Below, one piece after another: positions 8,158 to 17,485 of a DNA stretch of 64,000 bases. Source of the DNA: Luteitalea pratensis (lineage in GTDB: Bacteria > Acidobacteriota > Vicinamibacteria > Vicinamibacterales > Vicinamibacteraceae); contig NZ_CP015136.1 of assembly GCF_001618865.1 (NCBI RefSeq), forward strand, positions 3,135,001-3,199,000, in the 5' to 3' direction. The stretch's first letter is position 1. Every line of letters starts with the position of its first letter. A program made the translations under genes and the position numbers. A model generated the notes under the pieces. The model worked only from the letters and a program-made list of their open reading frames with translations. It was not told where the DNA came from and searched no databases.

Positions 8158-9564
8158 GTGGACCCGGTGTCGCTGACATCAGGGCATCGACTAGGCCCGT
8201 ACGAGATCCTGACGCCGCTGGGCGCGGGCGGGATGGGCGAGGTCTACCGCGGCCGCGACTCTCGCCTCGATCGAGAGGTGGCCATCAAGGTCCTGCCCGC
8301 GGATCGAATGGCCGACCCCGCTCGACGATGGGCGTTCGTACAGGAAGCCAAGGCCGCCTCCGCGCTCAACCACCCGCACATCGTCACCATCCACGAGATT
8401 GAGTCCGTGATCACGCGGCTCACGTCCGAGCACGACACCGGAGCCGGGAGCTTCTCGCCTGACGGCACGCAGATCGCGTACGCCTCGACGGGCGAGGACG
8501 GCACGAACTGGGATATCCGGACGAGAATCCTCGGTGCCCCGGAGGTTCGTCGTCTGACGACCGATCCGGCTAGCGAGCAGTTTCCCGCGTGGTCGCCCAG
8601 ACGGCACACAGATCGCGTTTGTGCGTTACGAGCTGGGGGCGTCGTATGGGGGAGCCCTGGACGGTCCACCCCGCTACGGTGCACGTGATTTCAGCGCTCG
8701 GCGGAACGGCGCGCCGTGTGAGCGCGCTCCCTGCCAGGGCGCAGTTGTCATGGTCTCCCGACTCGGCGTGGCTGGCAGTCGCGACGGCCCCTGCTGTGGG
8801 TGACGCTCCCGGAGGTATCCATCTGATTTCCATGGCGACGGGTGAAGCTCGCGCCATCACGCGCCCCGACCCGCCCACGTTCCACCTGGCGCCCACGTTT
8901 TCAGCCGACGGACGAGCCGTGGCCTATGCATCGTGCCAGAGACTCGACCTCTGCGACGTCTACGTCGTGCAGCTCGACGCCGACCTGAAACCGAGCGCGA
9001 CGACGGGCCTACTCGTTCGGCAGCCCGTGCCGATCACGGGAACCGCCTGGACACGCGATGGCCGCTGGATCGTCTACGCCAACTTTGCATGGTCGGAAGA
9101 GCTCAACACGTTGTGGCGGGTCCGGGTGACGGCACACGACGCACCAGAGGGCATCGAGTTCGGGGGACGTGCACAGTTCCAGTCGGTGGCCACAGGTGTC
9201 GATCGGCTGGCGTTCGTCCGCCACCACCAGGACGCCGACGTGTATCGACTCCTGCCAGGGAACGCCCCGAGCGCGATCGTGAAGTCGACGAGGGTGGAGT
9301 TTCATCCGCGCTATTCACCGGACGGCCTGCAGCTCGCTTTCGAGTCCGGGGGCCGGGTGGCGGTAGCGAAATCTGGCTCGCGGACGCCGATGGCTCGAGT
9401 CCTGTGCAACTGACGCGTGCCCCGGGGCGCGGCCAGGGGTCGCCGGCGTGGGCGCCAGACGCGCGCTCGATTGCGTTCGACGCGTTCTGCCCGACGACTC
9501 GGCCATCGTGTACGGGCTCTATCGCGCCCCGGGCGATCTCATGATGATCGACCACTTCCATTGA
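8158..9564 (+). pseudogene. Wrecked Ser/Thr kinase - PD40 beta-propeller gene
   Basis: A GTG at 8158 starts MDPVSLTSGHRLGPYEIL and a normal kinase N-lobe (LGAGGMGEVYRGRDSRL; Lys in VAIKVL; LNHPHIVTIHEIE). The frame then passes directly into propeller sequence (SVITRLTSEHDTGAG..), so the catalytic loop (HRDLKPEN) and DFG region, and normally a membrane segment, have been deleted. Further frame changes occur near 8595 (an extra A in the SPDGTQ motif) and near 9375. The propeller continues to LMMIDHFH and a TGA at 9562-9564. The protein would have been a membrane kinase with a TolB-like sensor half; it cannot be an active kinase now. Confidence 0.85.
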
Positions 9565-9595
9565 AGGCACGGCGCCGGCATCGACAAGGCTCAGT

Positions 9596-10227
9596 GGCGT
9601 TGGTGCATGGCTGCGGACCGTCAGGTAGTGGGTCTGCCGTTGGAGCGCTGGCATGTCGGCGGCCCGCGGCGGCATGATCGTGGGATGAAGTCGAGAGTCC
9701 ATCTGGGTGTCGACGGCGCCGGCGTGATCGTCGCGTAAGCGCTGACCGAGGCGATAGTGGACGACGCGACCGTGGGCATCTGATTAGCTCGGCAGCTGGC
9801 GACATCGCCAGCGTCACGGCGGCCGCGGCCTACGACACCGTCGCCTTCTATGAGGCCGCGAGCGCGCGCCACGCGCGGGTCGTGGTGCCGCCGACCAAAA
9901 CTGCAAAGGTGTCGCGGCGCGGGCCGCGCTCGCGTGCACGCGAGCGCGCGATCACCGACGTGGACGCACTCGGACGGCGCCAGTGGAAGAAGGTCTCGGG
10001 CTACCATCGGCAGGCCCGGCTAGAGAACGCCTTCTTCCGCTACAAGTCCATCATTGGCGATAGCCTTTGCGCTCGTAGTCGCCATGGCCGGGACGTCGAG
10101 GCGCGCCTTGCCTGTCGTATTCTGAATCGGATGACCGCGCTTGGCAGGCCGGAGCCGATTGCGATCAGTCGGTGACGACGCCGGGGCGGGCGAGTTGCGA
10201 GTCCAGTGTCGAGCCATGCACAACGCC
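9596..10227 (+). mobile_element. IS5-family internally deleted element R1-b, both ends present
   Basis: The left terminal repeat GGCGTTGGTGCATGGCT (9596-9612) and right repeat AGCCATGCACAACGCC (10212-10227) bound a 632-bp element. The interior keeps the 5' leader and ATGAAGTCG start, then jumps to HLGVDGAGVIVA, TEAIVDDATVGI and GDIASVTAAAAYDTVAFYEA, and ends with GYHRQARLENAFFRYKSIIG (including the catalytic Glu region) and a TGA. Several stop codons and a large internal deletion make it non-autonomous. AGT flanks both ends and could be a 3-bp target duplication. Confidence 0.85.
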
Positions 10228-10396
10228 AGTGGCGGTGGTCGATGATCCCGTCCGAAATCTGTATACATCTCGGACGGCCTCCGACGTGGCGTCCGCCTAC
10301 ACGCTGCGAACCGACGGATTGTGAATGAGTTTCGGCAGCGTGGCTCAGGCCGCCGTGATCAGGTAGTTGCAAATTCCGTCCCTGACACCCAGCCAG

Positions 10397-11746
10397 CTAG
10401 CGCAGCCCCGTCACCACGGCCACGGCAATTGCGAGCAGGCCCAGGACGAACAGCATCGCGCACGCTGGCGCCGCAAAACGAAACCAGCGATCGAAGCGGA
10501 CGCCCGCCAGTGCAAGGACCGCCATCAGTGTGCCGTCGGTCGGGAGGATGTGGTTGATGACGCCAGCACCGAACTGATACGCGAGCACGGTCACCTGCCT
10601 CGAGACACCAAGAAGATCCGACATCGGCACAAGAATCGGCATGGTCAGCACCGCACGGCCGGATGTACTGGGGATGGCAATGGAGATCGCGGCCTGCACC
10701 ACCGTCATCCCGAGCGCGAACACAACCGCCGGCAGGTCCGCGAGCGGTGTCACCATCCCATTGATGACCGTATCGACGATCTTGCCCTTGTCGAGCACCA
10801 CGAAGATTGCGCGTGCGAAACCGATCAGCGTCGCGGCAAAGGCCATCGAGCGGAAGCCTTCGACGAATGCGCGAGCCGTGCCGTCGATACCGAGCCCGGC
10901 GAGCAAGCCGGCGACCACGCCCATTCCGAAGAACAGGGCTCCGAGCTCATTGAATCCCCAGTCGTAGCGCACCGCCCCGAACACGTAGACGGCGAACGTC
11001 GCCCCGACCATCAGCAGGATCGCCGCCTGGCGCCAGTCGAGCGGAACTGTCGTCTCCCGGAATGCGACCTCCGGCGCCGTCCGCATGCCTTTCGCATGCC
11101 GCATCGTCCACCACGTCCAGATCACGAGTCCCGCTACGAGGACCGCCATGCGGAACTCGAGGCCCGACAGCAGCGGCAGCTGCGCCACTTTCTGCGCGAT
11201 GCCAACACTGAACGGATTGATCGGGCTGAACGCGACGCCGACGGCCGCCGCGCCGATGCTCATGGCCACGGCCGTAATCGGATCGTACCCGGCGCGACGG
11301 ACCAGGAGCAGCAGCACCGGCACCAGCGGGACGATCTCTTCCCACATGCCTTCCACCGCTCCGCAGGCGGCGAACGTCACGCAGCAGATCGGGACGACTA
11401 GATCTGTGCGATCACCCAGCACCTTCACCAGCCAAACCACGCCCTGGTTGAATGCGCCGGTATGTTCGACGACGCTGAACGCGCCGCCGACGAGGAAGAT
11501 GAGAAAGATCACTGCCGCCGCCTCGGTCATCCCCTGCGGCAAGGCCATCAACGCTGCGAACGGTCCAACCGGGCTTTGCGGAAGAGGGTGAAACGAGCCA
11601 GCAACGACGGCCCGCCGTCCTGTAGCCGGATCATCTCGTCGCTCGAACTCGCCGGCTCGCACGACATGCGTGAGCACAGCGGCGGCAAAGACGCAGGCGA
11701 GGAGCATAACGAGGGGATGCGGAATGCGGGAGAGCATCGGGGACAT
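10397..11746 (-). CDS. YfcC/DcuC-family membrane carrier
   Basis: This 449-residue integral membrane protein has about 12 hydrophobic segments, starting with PHPLVMLLACVFAAAVLTHV. The region ALPQGMTEAAAVIFLIFLVGG and the later TSGRAVLTMPILVPMSDLLG and ILPTDGTLMAVLALAGV match the YfcC / C4-dicarboxylate anaerobic carrier (DcuC-like) superfamily. The usual lengths in the family (450-500) fit. These carriers move dicarboxylates, basic amino acids or short-chain acids across the inner membrane; the substrate is not deducible here. No partner enzyme is adjacent, and repeat debris lies on both sides. Confidence 0.8.
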   Translation of the reverse strand: MSPMLSRIPHPLVMLLACVFAAAVLTHVVRAGEFERRDDPATGRRAVVAGSFHPLPQSPVGPFAALMALPQGMTEAAAVIFLIFLVGGAFSVVEHTGAFNQGVVWLVKVLGDRTDLVVPICCVTFAACGAVEGMWEEIVPLVPVLLLLVRRAGYDPITAVAMSIGAAAVGVAFSPINPFSVGIAQKVAQLPLLSGLEFRMAVLVAGLVIWTWWTMRHAKGMRTAPEVAFRETTVPLDWRQAAILLMVGATFAVYVFGAVRYDWGFNELGALFFGMGVVAGLLAGLGIDGTARAFVEGFRSMAFAATLIGFARAIFVVLDKGKIVDTVINGMVTPLADLPAVVFALGMTVVQAAISIAIPSTSGRAVLTMPILVPMSDLLGVSRQVTVLAYQFGAGVINHILPTDGTLMAVLALAGVRFDRWFRFAAPACAMLFVLGLLAIAVAVVTGLR

Positions 11747-11754
11747 CTGCGCGC

Positions 11755-11813
11755 GATGCTACCCGATCCAACGCAGTGCGTCTCTTGCTGGAGTCCGGCG
11801 CGAACGTCAACGC
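11755..11813 (+). pseudogene. Ankyrin-repeat fragment cut by an IS5 remnant
   Basis: The 20 codons before the element at 11814 read DATRSNAVRLLLESGANVNA, a clean ankyrin-repeat helix pair. The homology stops exactly at the GGCGTTGG terminal repeat. Nothing ankyrin-like is seen on the other side, and the upstream part is replaced by the start of the opposing carrier gene. It is a relic of an ankyrin gene broken by insertion and later deletion. Confidence 0.6.
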
Positions 11814-12032
11814 GGCGTTGGTGCATGGCTGCGGACCGTCGAGGCTGGAAGAAACTCCATCTGGGTCGGCTTCTATGAGGCCGCGAGGGCGGGACACGTC
11901 CAAGTGGTCGTGCCGCCGATCATGACGGCACGGGTGTCGCGCCACGGACCACGCTCGCATGTGCGCGGTCGCACGATTGCCGACGTGGACGCGCTCGGGC
12001 GGCGCGAGTGGAATAAGGCCTCGGACTGCCAT
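11814..12032 (+). mobile_element. IS5-family remnant R1-c (left end and catalytic-region fragment)
   Basis: It begins with the perfect terminal repeat GGCGTTGGTGCATGGCT (11814-11830). The interior jumps from the leader to GWKKLHLG, then FYEAARAGHVQVVVPPIMTA and IADVDALGRREWNKASDCHQ, so the N-terminal and middle parts are deleted. It ends abruptly at about 12032 against a copy of the R2 repeat. The right terminal repeat is absent. Confidence 0.75.
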
Positions 12033-12163
12033 CAGCTGCGACAGGTGTCCGGCACTCACGGCGACGGTGTGAACACCACGACTCAATGCCCGCGTCGCTC
12101 GCTTTCGCCTAATGACGAGAACTCGCGCAGGAAAGTGCAGAATGTCTGGGCATGTAGCCCGGC
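12033..12163 (+). repeat. Dispersed repeat R2, copy 1, with flanking arm
   Basis: The core at 12113-12163 (TGACGAGAACTCGCGCAGGA, then AAGTGCAGAATGTC, then TGTAGCCCGGC) recurs at 30514, 33002, 39238 and 60816. The 80 bp to its left (TGTCCGGCACTCACGGCGAC..) also match the left flank of the 30514 and 39238 copies. In this copy the hairpin stem around GAATGTCTG is partly mismatched. Confidence 0.7.
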
Positions 12164-12228
12164 GCGGTCCACCGCCTTCGATACGCCGCCGGCCACCGAC
12201 ATATGAGCGCAACGCGTACGCGAGCGCG

Positions 12229-13287
12229 CTACCGGACGGCCGCGGCGACGTCTTCGACGAGCTGCACTCGGCGATTCTTGGCGCGACCGTCTTCCGTCTT
12301 GTTGGACGCGACGGGACTCGCGAACGAGACGCCGAACGGTGTGAGCCGCTTGGGGTCCGCGGCGAACTTCGATGTCAAGGTCTGCACCACCGCCGCGGCA
12401 CGACGCTGCGACAGATCCTTGTTGAAGTCGAATGCCCCCACGTTGTCGGTGTGACCGACGACGAGGAGGCGCAGCGCCGGGTCGCCCTTGAGGAGCTTGG
12501 CGATCTCTTCGAGCGTCGGCATCGATTCGGGCTTGACCGTCGCGCTGTTGAAGTCGAACAGGATGCCATAGAGAGCGACGCTGCCGGCCGTCGCGATGCC
12601 TTTCGCCATCTCACCAGCAGAGACCGTCACCATGTTGGTTTCCATCGGCTTCGCTTCGACGATGTCGAGCTGCGCGATGACCTGGCCGTCGGCCGCCGTC
12701 TTGCCCCTGCTCGGCGGATCGGCGTAAAGGAACTTGCCCCAGCCTTCTCCGATCGCCGCCGCATAGAGTGCAACGTGCACGTCACCCTCGGGGCGCGCCA
12801 GCTTGGCGGCAAGATAGCGGTCGTCCTGCGCCACGAGCATGTTGAAGTGGGTCCTGCTGACGGACGGCAGCTCGAGGTCTTGATAGCCGGCGACGGCGAA
12901 GGCCGAGTCGTACTTCCCCTCTCCGAGCGCAGCATGATCGCCGGCAAAGAGAGTGGTGAAGCCTGCCCGCTTCAGTTCCTGCTGGTAATTTCGAATCACC
13001 TCGAGTGCCGATCGGCCGACGGGAACGAGGTATGTCAACCGCGTGACGCGGCCTTCGAGTATCAGCACTTTCGGCAAATGCGCTTTGTCGCCTTGGCCGA
13101 CGACGGCGCCGACCGGCAGTTTGTACTCGTCGAAATCTCTCTGCGAGTAACGCACGATCGTCGAACCTTCGTATCGCTTGATCAGCGGGTGATCCGCGCT
13201 CTTCGGCACGTCGCGCGACTCGACGTGAACGCTGGAGAGCGTCAGGGCCACCGCGACAGCCGACAGCGAGCGCACGCGAAGCCACAT
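12229..13287 (-). CDS. OmpA-like peptidoglycan-binding protein with DUF4892 domain
   Basis: The ATG at 13287 is chosen because AAGGAGG lies just upstream; it gives 352 residues with a signal peptide (MWLRVRSLSAVAVALTLSSV). Residues about 25-215 look like DUF4892 (GSTIVRYSQRDFDEYKLPVG ... LEVIRNYQQELKRAGFTTLF). The C-terminal 110 residues are an OmpA domain with ILFDFNSATVKPES, VVGHTDNVG and the DFNKDLSQRRAAAVVQ loop, ending near KNRRVQLVE. The protein is expected in the periplasm or outer membrane, anchored to peptidoglycan. It stands alone without operon neighbours. Confidence 0.88.
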   Translation of the reverse strand: MWLRVRSLSAVAVALTLSSVHVESRDVPKSADHPLIKRYEGSTIVRYSQRDFDEYKLPVGAVVGQGDKAHLPKVLILEGRVTRLTYLVPVGRSALEVIRNYQQELKRAGFTTLFAGDHAALGEGKYDSAFAVAGYQDLELPSVSRTHFNMLVAQDDRYLAAKLARPEGDVHVALYAAAIGEGWGKFLYADPPSRGKTAADGQVIAQLDIVEAKPMETNMVTVSAGEMAKGIATAGSVALYGILFDFNSATVKPESMPTLEEIAKLLKGDPALRLLVVGHTDNVGAFDFNKDLSQRRAAAVVQTLTSKFAADPKRLTPFGVSFASPVASNKTEDGRAKNRRVQLVEDVAAAVR

Positions 13288-13748
13288 CGACGTCCTCCTT
13301 CGCTGGTGCCACACACAGACTACCGTCCCGACCGTGCCAATTCCGAGGGCTGGCCGCTGAGCTTGAACAACACTCCGGTCAGGAGAGTCGAGTGCAGTGG
13401 TCACAGCTTGGTCGCGATGAACAGCGCTGGCGTGACGACCCGCACAGCGTGCCCCGGGGTCTCTCGTCCACAGGGCAGGACGTCTACCCTGCTGCGCTCT
13501 GTAATCGCGATGCGAAGGGGAGGGTAGACGGCATTCACCCGGATGCACAGAGCATGACCATGCTCTCTTCTGGCGATGGATGGCTCAGGTGTTGCCGGGC
13601 GAGGTCACTCTCGGAAGAGCTCGAAGCGCCTTCTGTCTTCTGGTTGGCCGGTGTGCCGCACCCATTTCGTTCGCCACTTGCGTCGAGAAATAGGGGAGGA
13701 CGGGGAACGGAACTGGGCTGTTTGTTCTGAGTGACTGGACGTCAGCGG
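13288..13748. other. 461-bp intergenic region, nothing recognised
   Basis: It contains the ribosome site and promoter region of the OmpA-type gene at its left side and the downstream end of the HTH-PD40 gene at its right. No repeat, RNA or protein remnant was identified. Confidence 0.35.
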
Positions 13749-15947
13749 TTACCGATCAAGCATCCAGATGTTGGCAGCTGACGCCGCAAGCGTGACATAC
13801 AGATATCCGGCGGCCACATGATTGCTGGTTTGGGCGCCTGCCGCGAATGGAGCGCGCAGGCGCGCCTGGTGGAAATGCTGCACCGCCTGGGGACTGCCGA
13901 CCGGCCGCTTCGTTCCAGGATCGAGCGGCTGACGCCACGCACAGAGCGCGCCATCTCTTGAGGAGAAGTAGTAAATCGCCGATCCGTCTGACGACCAGCT
14001 TGGCTGCACACCGAAATCGCGCACGATCGGTATCCACGCGTCGACGGGGGCGGGCTCCTCGGAGACTACCGGAACCGCATAAATCTGTCGAAGCGAGGGC
14101 GAATTCGTCGTGTGGAAGACCATCCACCGTCCGTCGGGCGAGAACCGGGGTTGAAGGAGGTTCCACGTGGGGTGCGCGGCCAGCTCGATTTCGCGCCCGG
14201 AACTGATGTCTCGTAACAGAAGGCGCGTCGGGGTACCCCGTTGAACCACCAGGCGTGCCCCGTCCGGCGACCAATCGCCGGGAGAGCAGTCGTCACAGAG
14301 TGTCGAGCCCGGGCCACCCTGAGAGGGAATCAGATCGATTCTGGGCCTGTCCGACACAGGCCTGGCGGCGGCCACCGTGGACCCCTCGCGGTTGATCCGC
14401 CCTGCTCGGGCGGTCGCAGACGTGAGCTGGCGCTCGCGTCCGGTGTCGATGTCTCTGACCCAGATCTGATCCTGCCCGGTCCGGGAGGAGAGGAACGCCA
14501 TCGTCCCACCGTCATCGCTCATGTTTATCAGCCGGTCGCTCGCAGCGTTGTCAGTGACGCGTTCGATGGCGCCCTTCGCGAGACCTGTGTTGACGTCGAG
14601 GGGCAGCCGCCACACGTCGACGTTCTCGGCCACGCTGGTGAAGAATACGTGACCGGAGGCGTTGACGGTGGGGCTTCGTTCGATGGCCGTTCCGAACGTC
14701 AGCCTTGCAGGCTCTCCAGCGACACGACCCGTGTCGGGGGAAATCGGCACCTGCCACACGTTCGACGCCCCTTCGTCGTAGTTCGCGAAAATGACGGAAC
14801 CGTCCCGGCTCCACCCCCCTGGAATCGGCACGCCTTTCAAGCCGCCCGTGCGAAGCACCTCGAGCGCCCCGGTTCGGATGGGTTCGCCTCCATTGACGCC
14901 AACGAGGTACCAATCGAGCGACGACTGGTTCGGATCGCGATCGCGCACCCCAAGGAAGAGGATCTTCTCGCCGTCAGGTGACCATGTTCCGAACCGCGCG
15001 TGCGGGAACTCCGGTGCAAGCGCGCGCGAGGGTCCGCCGCTGGCTGGAATGACAAAAAGACCCGTCGACCGCGTGACTGTCATCGCTCCAATCGACACCC
15101 ACACCGGCGGGCCGGTCCAGTACGTCACCCATCGTCCGTCCGGAGAGAACCGTGGCGTGCGTGCCGACACCGCTGACACGAGCAGGCGAGGCTCCCCGCC
15201 CGCGACAGCAACGATGTAAAGGCCGGCCCCTTCTCCTCTGGAGAAGGCGATTGAGCTGCCGTCCGGCGAGAACGAGGGCTCGAGCTCATCACCCGACGTG
15301 CTCGTGACGCGGCTCGGTCGCTCCTCGCGTGTTGGCTGTACCCAGATGTCGAGGTCACCTGATCCGCCGCGGTCAGACGCGTACGCGAGCAGCGATCCGT
15401 CAGCCGAGAGCGCGGGGTCGATATTGACGCCCGAGGTCGACGTGAGCCTCAGGAGCGCCCGGCTGGGGTCTGCCGCGGGCTCCGAGCGTCGCGGCAGCCA
15501 CGTCAGTGCGAGGAACGTCGCCGGAAGCACCACGAGGCTCGCCGCAATTCCGACCCACCATCGCCGCCTCCGATTGGCTGGCTCGGGTGCGAAGTCAGCA
15601 GACGGGACGCCGCTTGGAACTTCAGGAGCGGTCTCCTCGCTGCTGACCGTTTGCGGCTCGAGTTGCTGCCGCCGGCCTTGCCACCACGTGTCCAGTTCGG
15701 CAGGGTAGGCGTACACCGATCCGCGCTTGTCATGCTGATGACGATGCACGGGCATGCTCTCGCGCTTCTCCCACCGCTGGACGGTGCTCTCGTCCCGACT
15801 CAGATAACGCGCGATCTCCTTCCACGAGTCCAGGCGACCGCCTGGTTGGCTGGATGAGGGCGCGAGGGGATCGGTCAACGCTGGGCTCGGGTTCGGCGTG
15901 GTGACGCGCCTTGATTCTAGTCGCAAGGCAGCCGCAATAGGCCGCAT
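13749..15947 (-). CDS. HTH domain - TM - PD40 beta-propeller regulator
   Basis: The N-terminal domain (about residues 30-85) is an HTH unit typical of Acidobacteriota sensors (SWKEIARYLSRDESTVQRWE, then KRGSVYAYPAELDTWW). A single membrane segment follows (WWVGIAASLVVLPATFLALTW). The large C-terminal half carries repeated TolB/PD40 blades with SPDG motifs (SFSPDGSSIAFSRGE, RFSPDGRWVTYW, WSPDGEKILFLG, RFSPDGRWMVFHTTN). The likely design is a cytoplasmic DNA-binding head with an external propeller sensor. The start is uncertain: ATGs at 15947 and 15971 are both possible and neither has a good ribosome site. Confidence 0.82.
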   Translation of the reverse strand: MRPIAAALRLESRRVTTPNPSPALTDPLAPSSSQPGGRLDSWKEIARYLSRDESTVQRWEKRESMPVHRHQHDKRGSVYAYPAELDTWWQGRRQQLEPQTVSSEETAPEVPSGVPSADFAPEPANRRRRWWVGIAASLVVLPATFLALTWLPRRSEPAADPSRALLRLTSTSGVNIDPALSADGSLLAYASDRGGSGDLDIWVQPTREERPSRVTSTSGDELEPSFSPDGSSIAFSRGEGAGLYIVAVAGGEPRLLVSAVSARTPRFSPDGRWVTYWTGPPVWVSIGAMTVTRSTGLFVIPASGGPSRALAPEFPHARFGTWSPDGEKILFLGVRDRDPNQSSLDWYLVGVNGGEPIRTGALEVLRTGGLKGVPIPGGWSRDGSVIFANYDEGASNVWQVPISPDTGRVAGEPARLTFGTAIERSPTVNASGHVFFTSVAENVDVWRLPLDVNTGLAKGAIERVTDNAASDRLINMSDDGGTMAFLSSRTGQDQIWVRDIDTGRERQLTSATARAGRINREGSTVAAARPVSDRPRIDLIPSQGGPGSTLCDDCSPGDWSPDGARLVVQRGTPTRLLLRDISSGREIELAAHPTWNLLQPRFSPDGRWMVFHTTNSPSLRQIYAVPVVSEEPAPVDAWIPIVRDFGVQPSWSSDGSAIYYFSSRDGALCAWRQPLDPGTKRPVGSPQAVQHFHQARLRAPFAAGAQTSNHVAAGYLYVTLAASAANIWMLDR

Positions 15948-16086
15948 CAGGCGGCAAGAGCCCGATCCCACGCCGGTGCCGCCTCTTGCAGGTTGTGAGT
16001 CTCAGCCCATACGGCCATTGTCGTCGCCAGGGACGCACCAATGACGGCAACGAGGGCTCGCCCTCCCCTGAGAGCGGAGAAGCACG

Positions 16087-16668
16087 ATGAAACCGATTCG
16101 GTCACGAACCACACGCATCCTCGCGGTCGGCGCAGCCATGCTGGCGGTCGGCAGCGCAATCACCTACGCGGCCATCGTCGTCGTCAGGTACGACGGAGCC
16201 AGCGAACACATCGGCTTGCGTGGGGGGGCGGCCCAGGTCACGGCACGGGTGCTCAGAACGCCGGCCGGCGAAGTCACCGGCGCATGGCATTACCACCCGG
16301 GCTATGTCTACAACGTGGTCACGCAGGGCACGATCACGATCGAGGATGGCTGCGGCGCGACCAAGCAGTACTCCGCAGGAGAGGCCTTCGAGACGTCAGA
16401 AGGTCGTGTCCACCGCGCCTACAATCTGGGTGCCGAGGACGCGGTCGAGTACAACATGTTCGTCGGTCCGCCAGCCAGGCCGCTCGGCGTCAACATCCCC
16501 GACAACGAGCACCGGTGCGGCCCACCCAGCACCGTCGACGAATGCAGGAACGGCGGGTGGGGAACGTTCACGCATCCGGGCCCGTTCGCCAACCAGGGGG
16601 CCTGTGTAGCGTACGTCAATCAGCGCAGGCGGATCACACTCCTTGTGCCCGAGGATCCCATTCGATAG
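16087..16668 (+). CDS. Exported cupin-domain protein
   Basis: This 193-residue protein has an N-terminal signal or anchor (ILAVGAAMLAVGSAITYAAIVV). The cupin barrel spans about residues 45-135: GEVTGAWHYHPGYVYNVVTQ carries the first metal-type His pair and GRVHRAYNLG the second half. Two conserved-looking cysteine pairs occur in the C-terminal tail (HRCGPPSTVDECRNGG). A GGAG ribosome site precedes the start. It is in the same general family as the secreted cupin at 46967. The substrate is unknown; dioxygenase or sugar-binding roles are both possible. Confidence 0.78.
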   Translation: MKPIRSRTTRILAVGAAMLAVGSAITYAAIVVVRYDGASEHIGLRGGAAQVTARVLRTPAGEVTGAWHYHPGYVYNVVTQGTITIEDGCGATKQYSAGEAFETSEGRVHRAYNLGAEDAVEYNMFVGPPARPLGVNIPDNEHRCGPPSTVDECRNGGWGTFTHPGPFANQGACVAYVNQRRRITLLVPEDPIR

Positions 16669-17485
16669 CTATCGGTGCACTCGCAGCGGCATGGCCGCGG
16701 CGTGCTCGTGTGGCAACGACGGCCCCGGGAACTCCCGACCAGTGCGGGCACGGCTTGGTCAATTGCGGCTTTGGTGCACGGCGGCAGAGTCGCCCGTGGA
16801 GAGGCCGGCTGTAGATCCTTCTGATGCTTCTCAGAGGACATGCGAGCAGCGGTGGCGCGACGCTGTGGGCAGCACGCAGTGTAGCACTCGGCATCACTGA
16901 GAAAGCGACGGCCTCATGATGTGGAACCTCTATTTCAGGCCGATTACCGCTGCATTCATCGCCTTCTCCACGGTAACGCGTGGTGACGAAGCATGCGGCA
17001 CGGACTTGTGAGCCGGCCAGTGACGGCGGGTCCGCTTCTACCATGAGGACGGGACGTAGCGTCACTAAGGCCCGGATCGCGCTTGTAGCCGGACGTCTCT
17101 GTGCCGCCGCCGTGGTGATCCCCATGGCGGCCGAAAAACTCGAGCACCATCGCCTGCGCGGCGCCCGCGCCTCTCGACGTCGCTACCTTCATCGCGAACG
17201 CCGGCATCCACGAGCGAATGTCTGCGCGCTCGCTGCTCCACATGCGGGAACGCGCTTGTGCACAGCACGGTGGAAAGCAGGGCCTCAGACCCGGTGTGCC
17301 GGTCATTCACGACAACACACTTGCAGCCGTCAACGCGTCCTCTCCGATACTGCTCGTACCCGCCACAGCTGCCAAGACGGCGCCGCCGACGGGCGGCGTA
17401 GCGCTCGCTACGCGACGTGACCTGCCTTCCAATCTCGTTGCGCCGCATCTTCTCGAGCCCCAGCTGGCGAGGATGTGGAAGCGAC
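16669..17485. other. 817-bp region without a recognisable gene
   Basis: Frames are open in places, as expected for this GC content, but none shows a known family, a ribosome site with a coherent start, or homology to the repeats found elsewhere in the window. It may contain old decayed coding sequence leading into the propeller relic at 17486. Confidence 0.35.
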
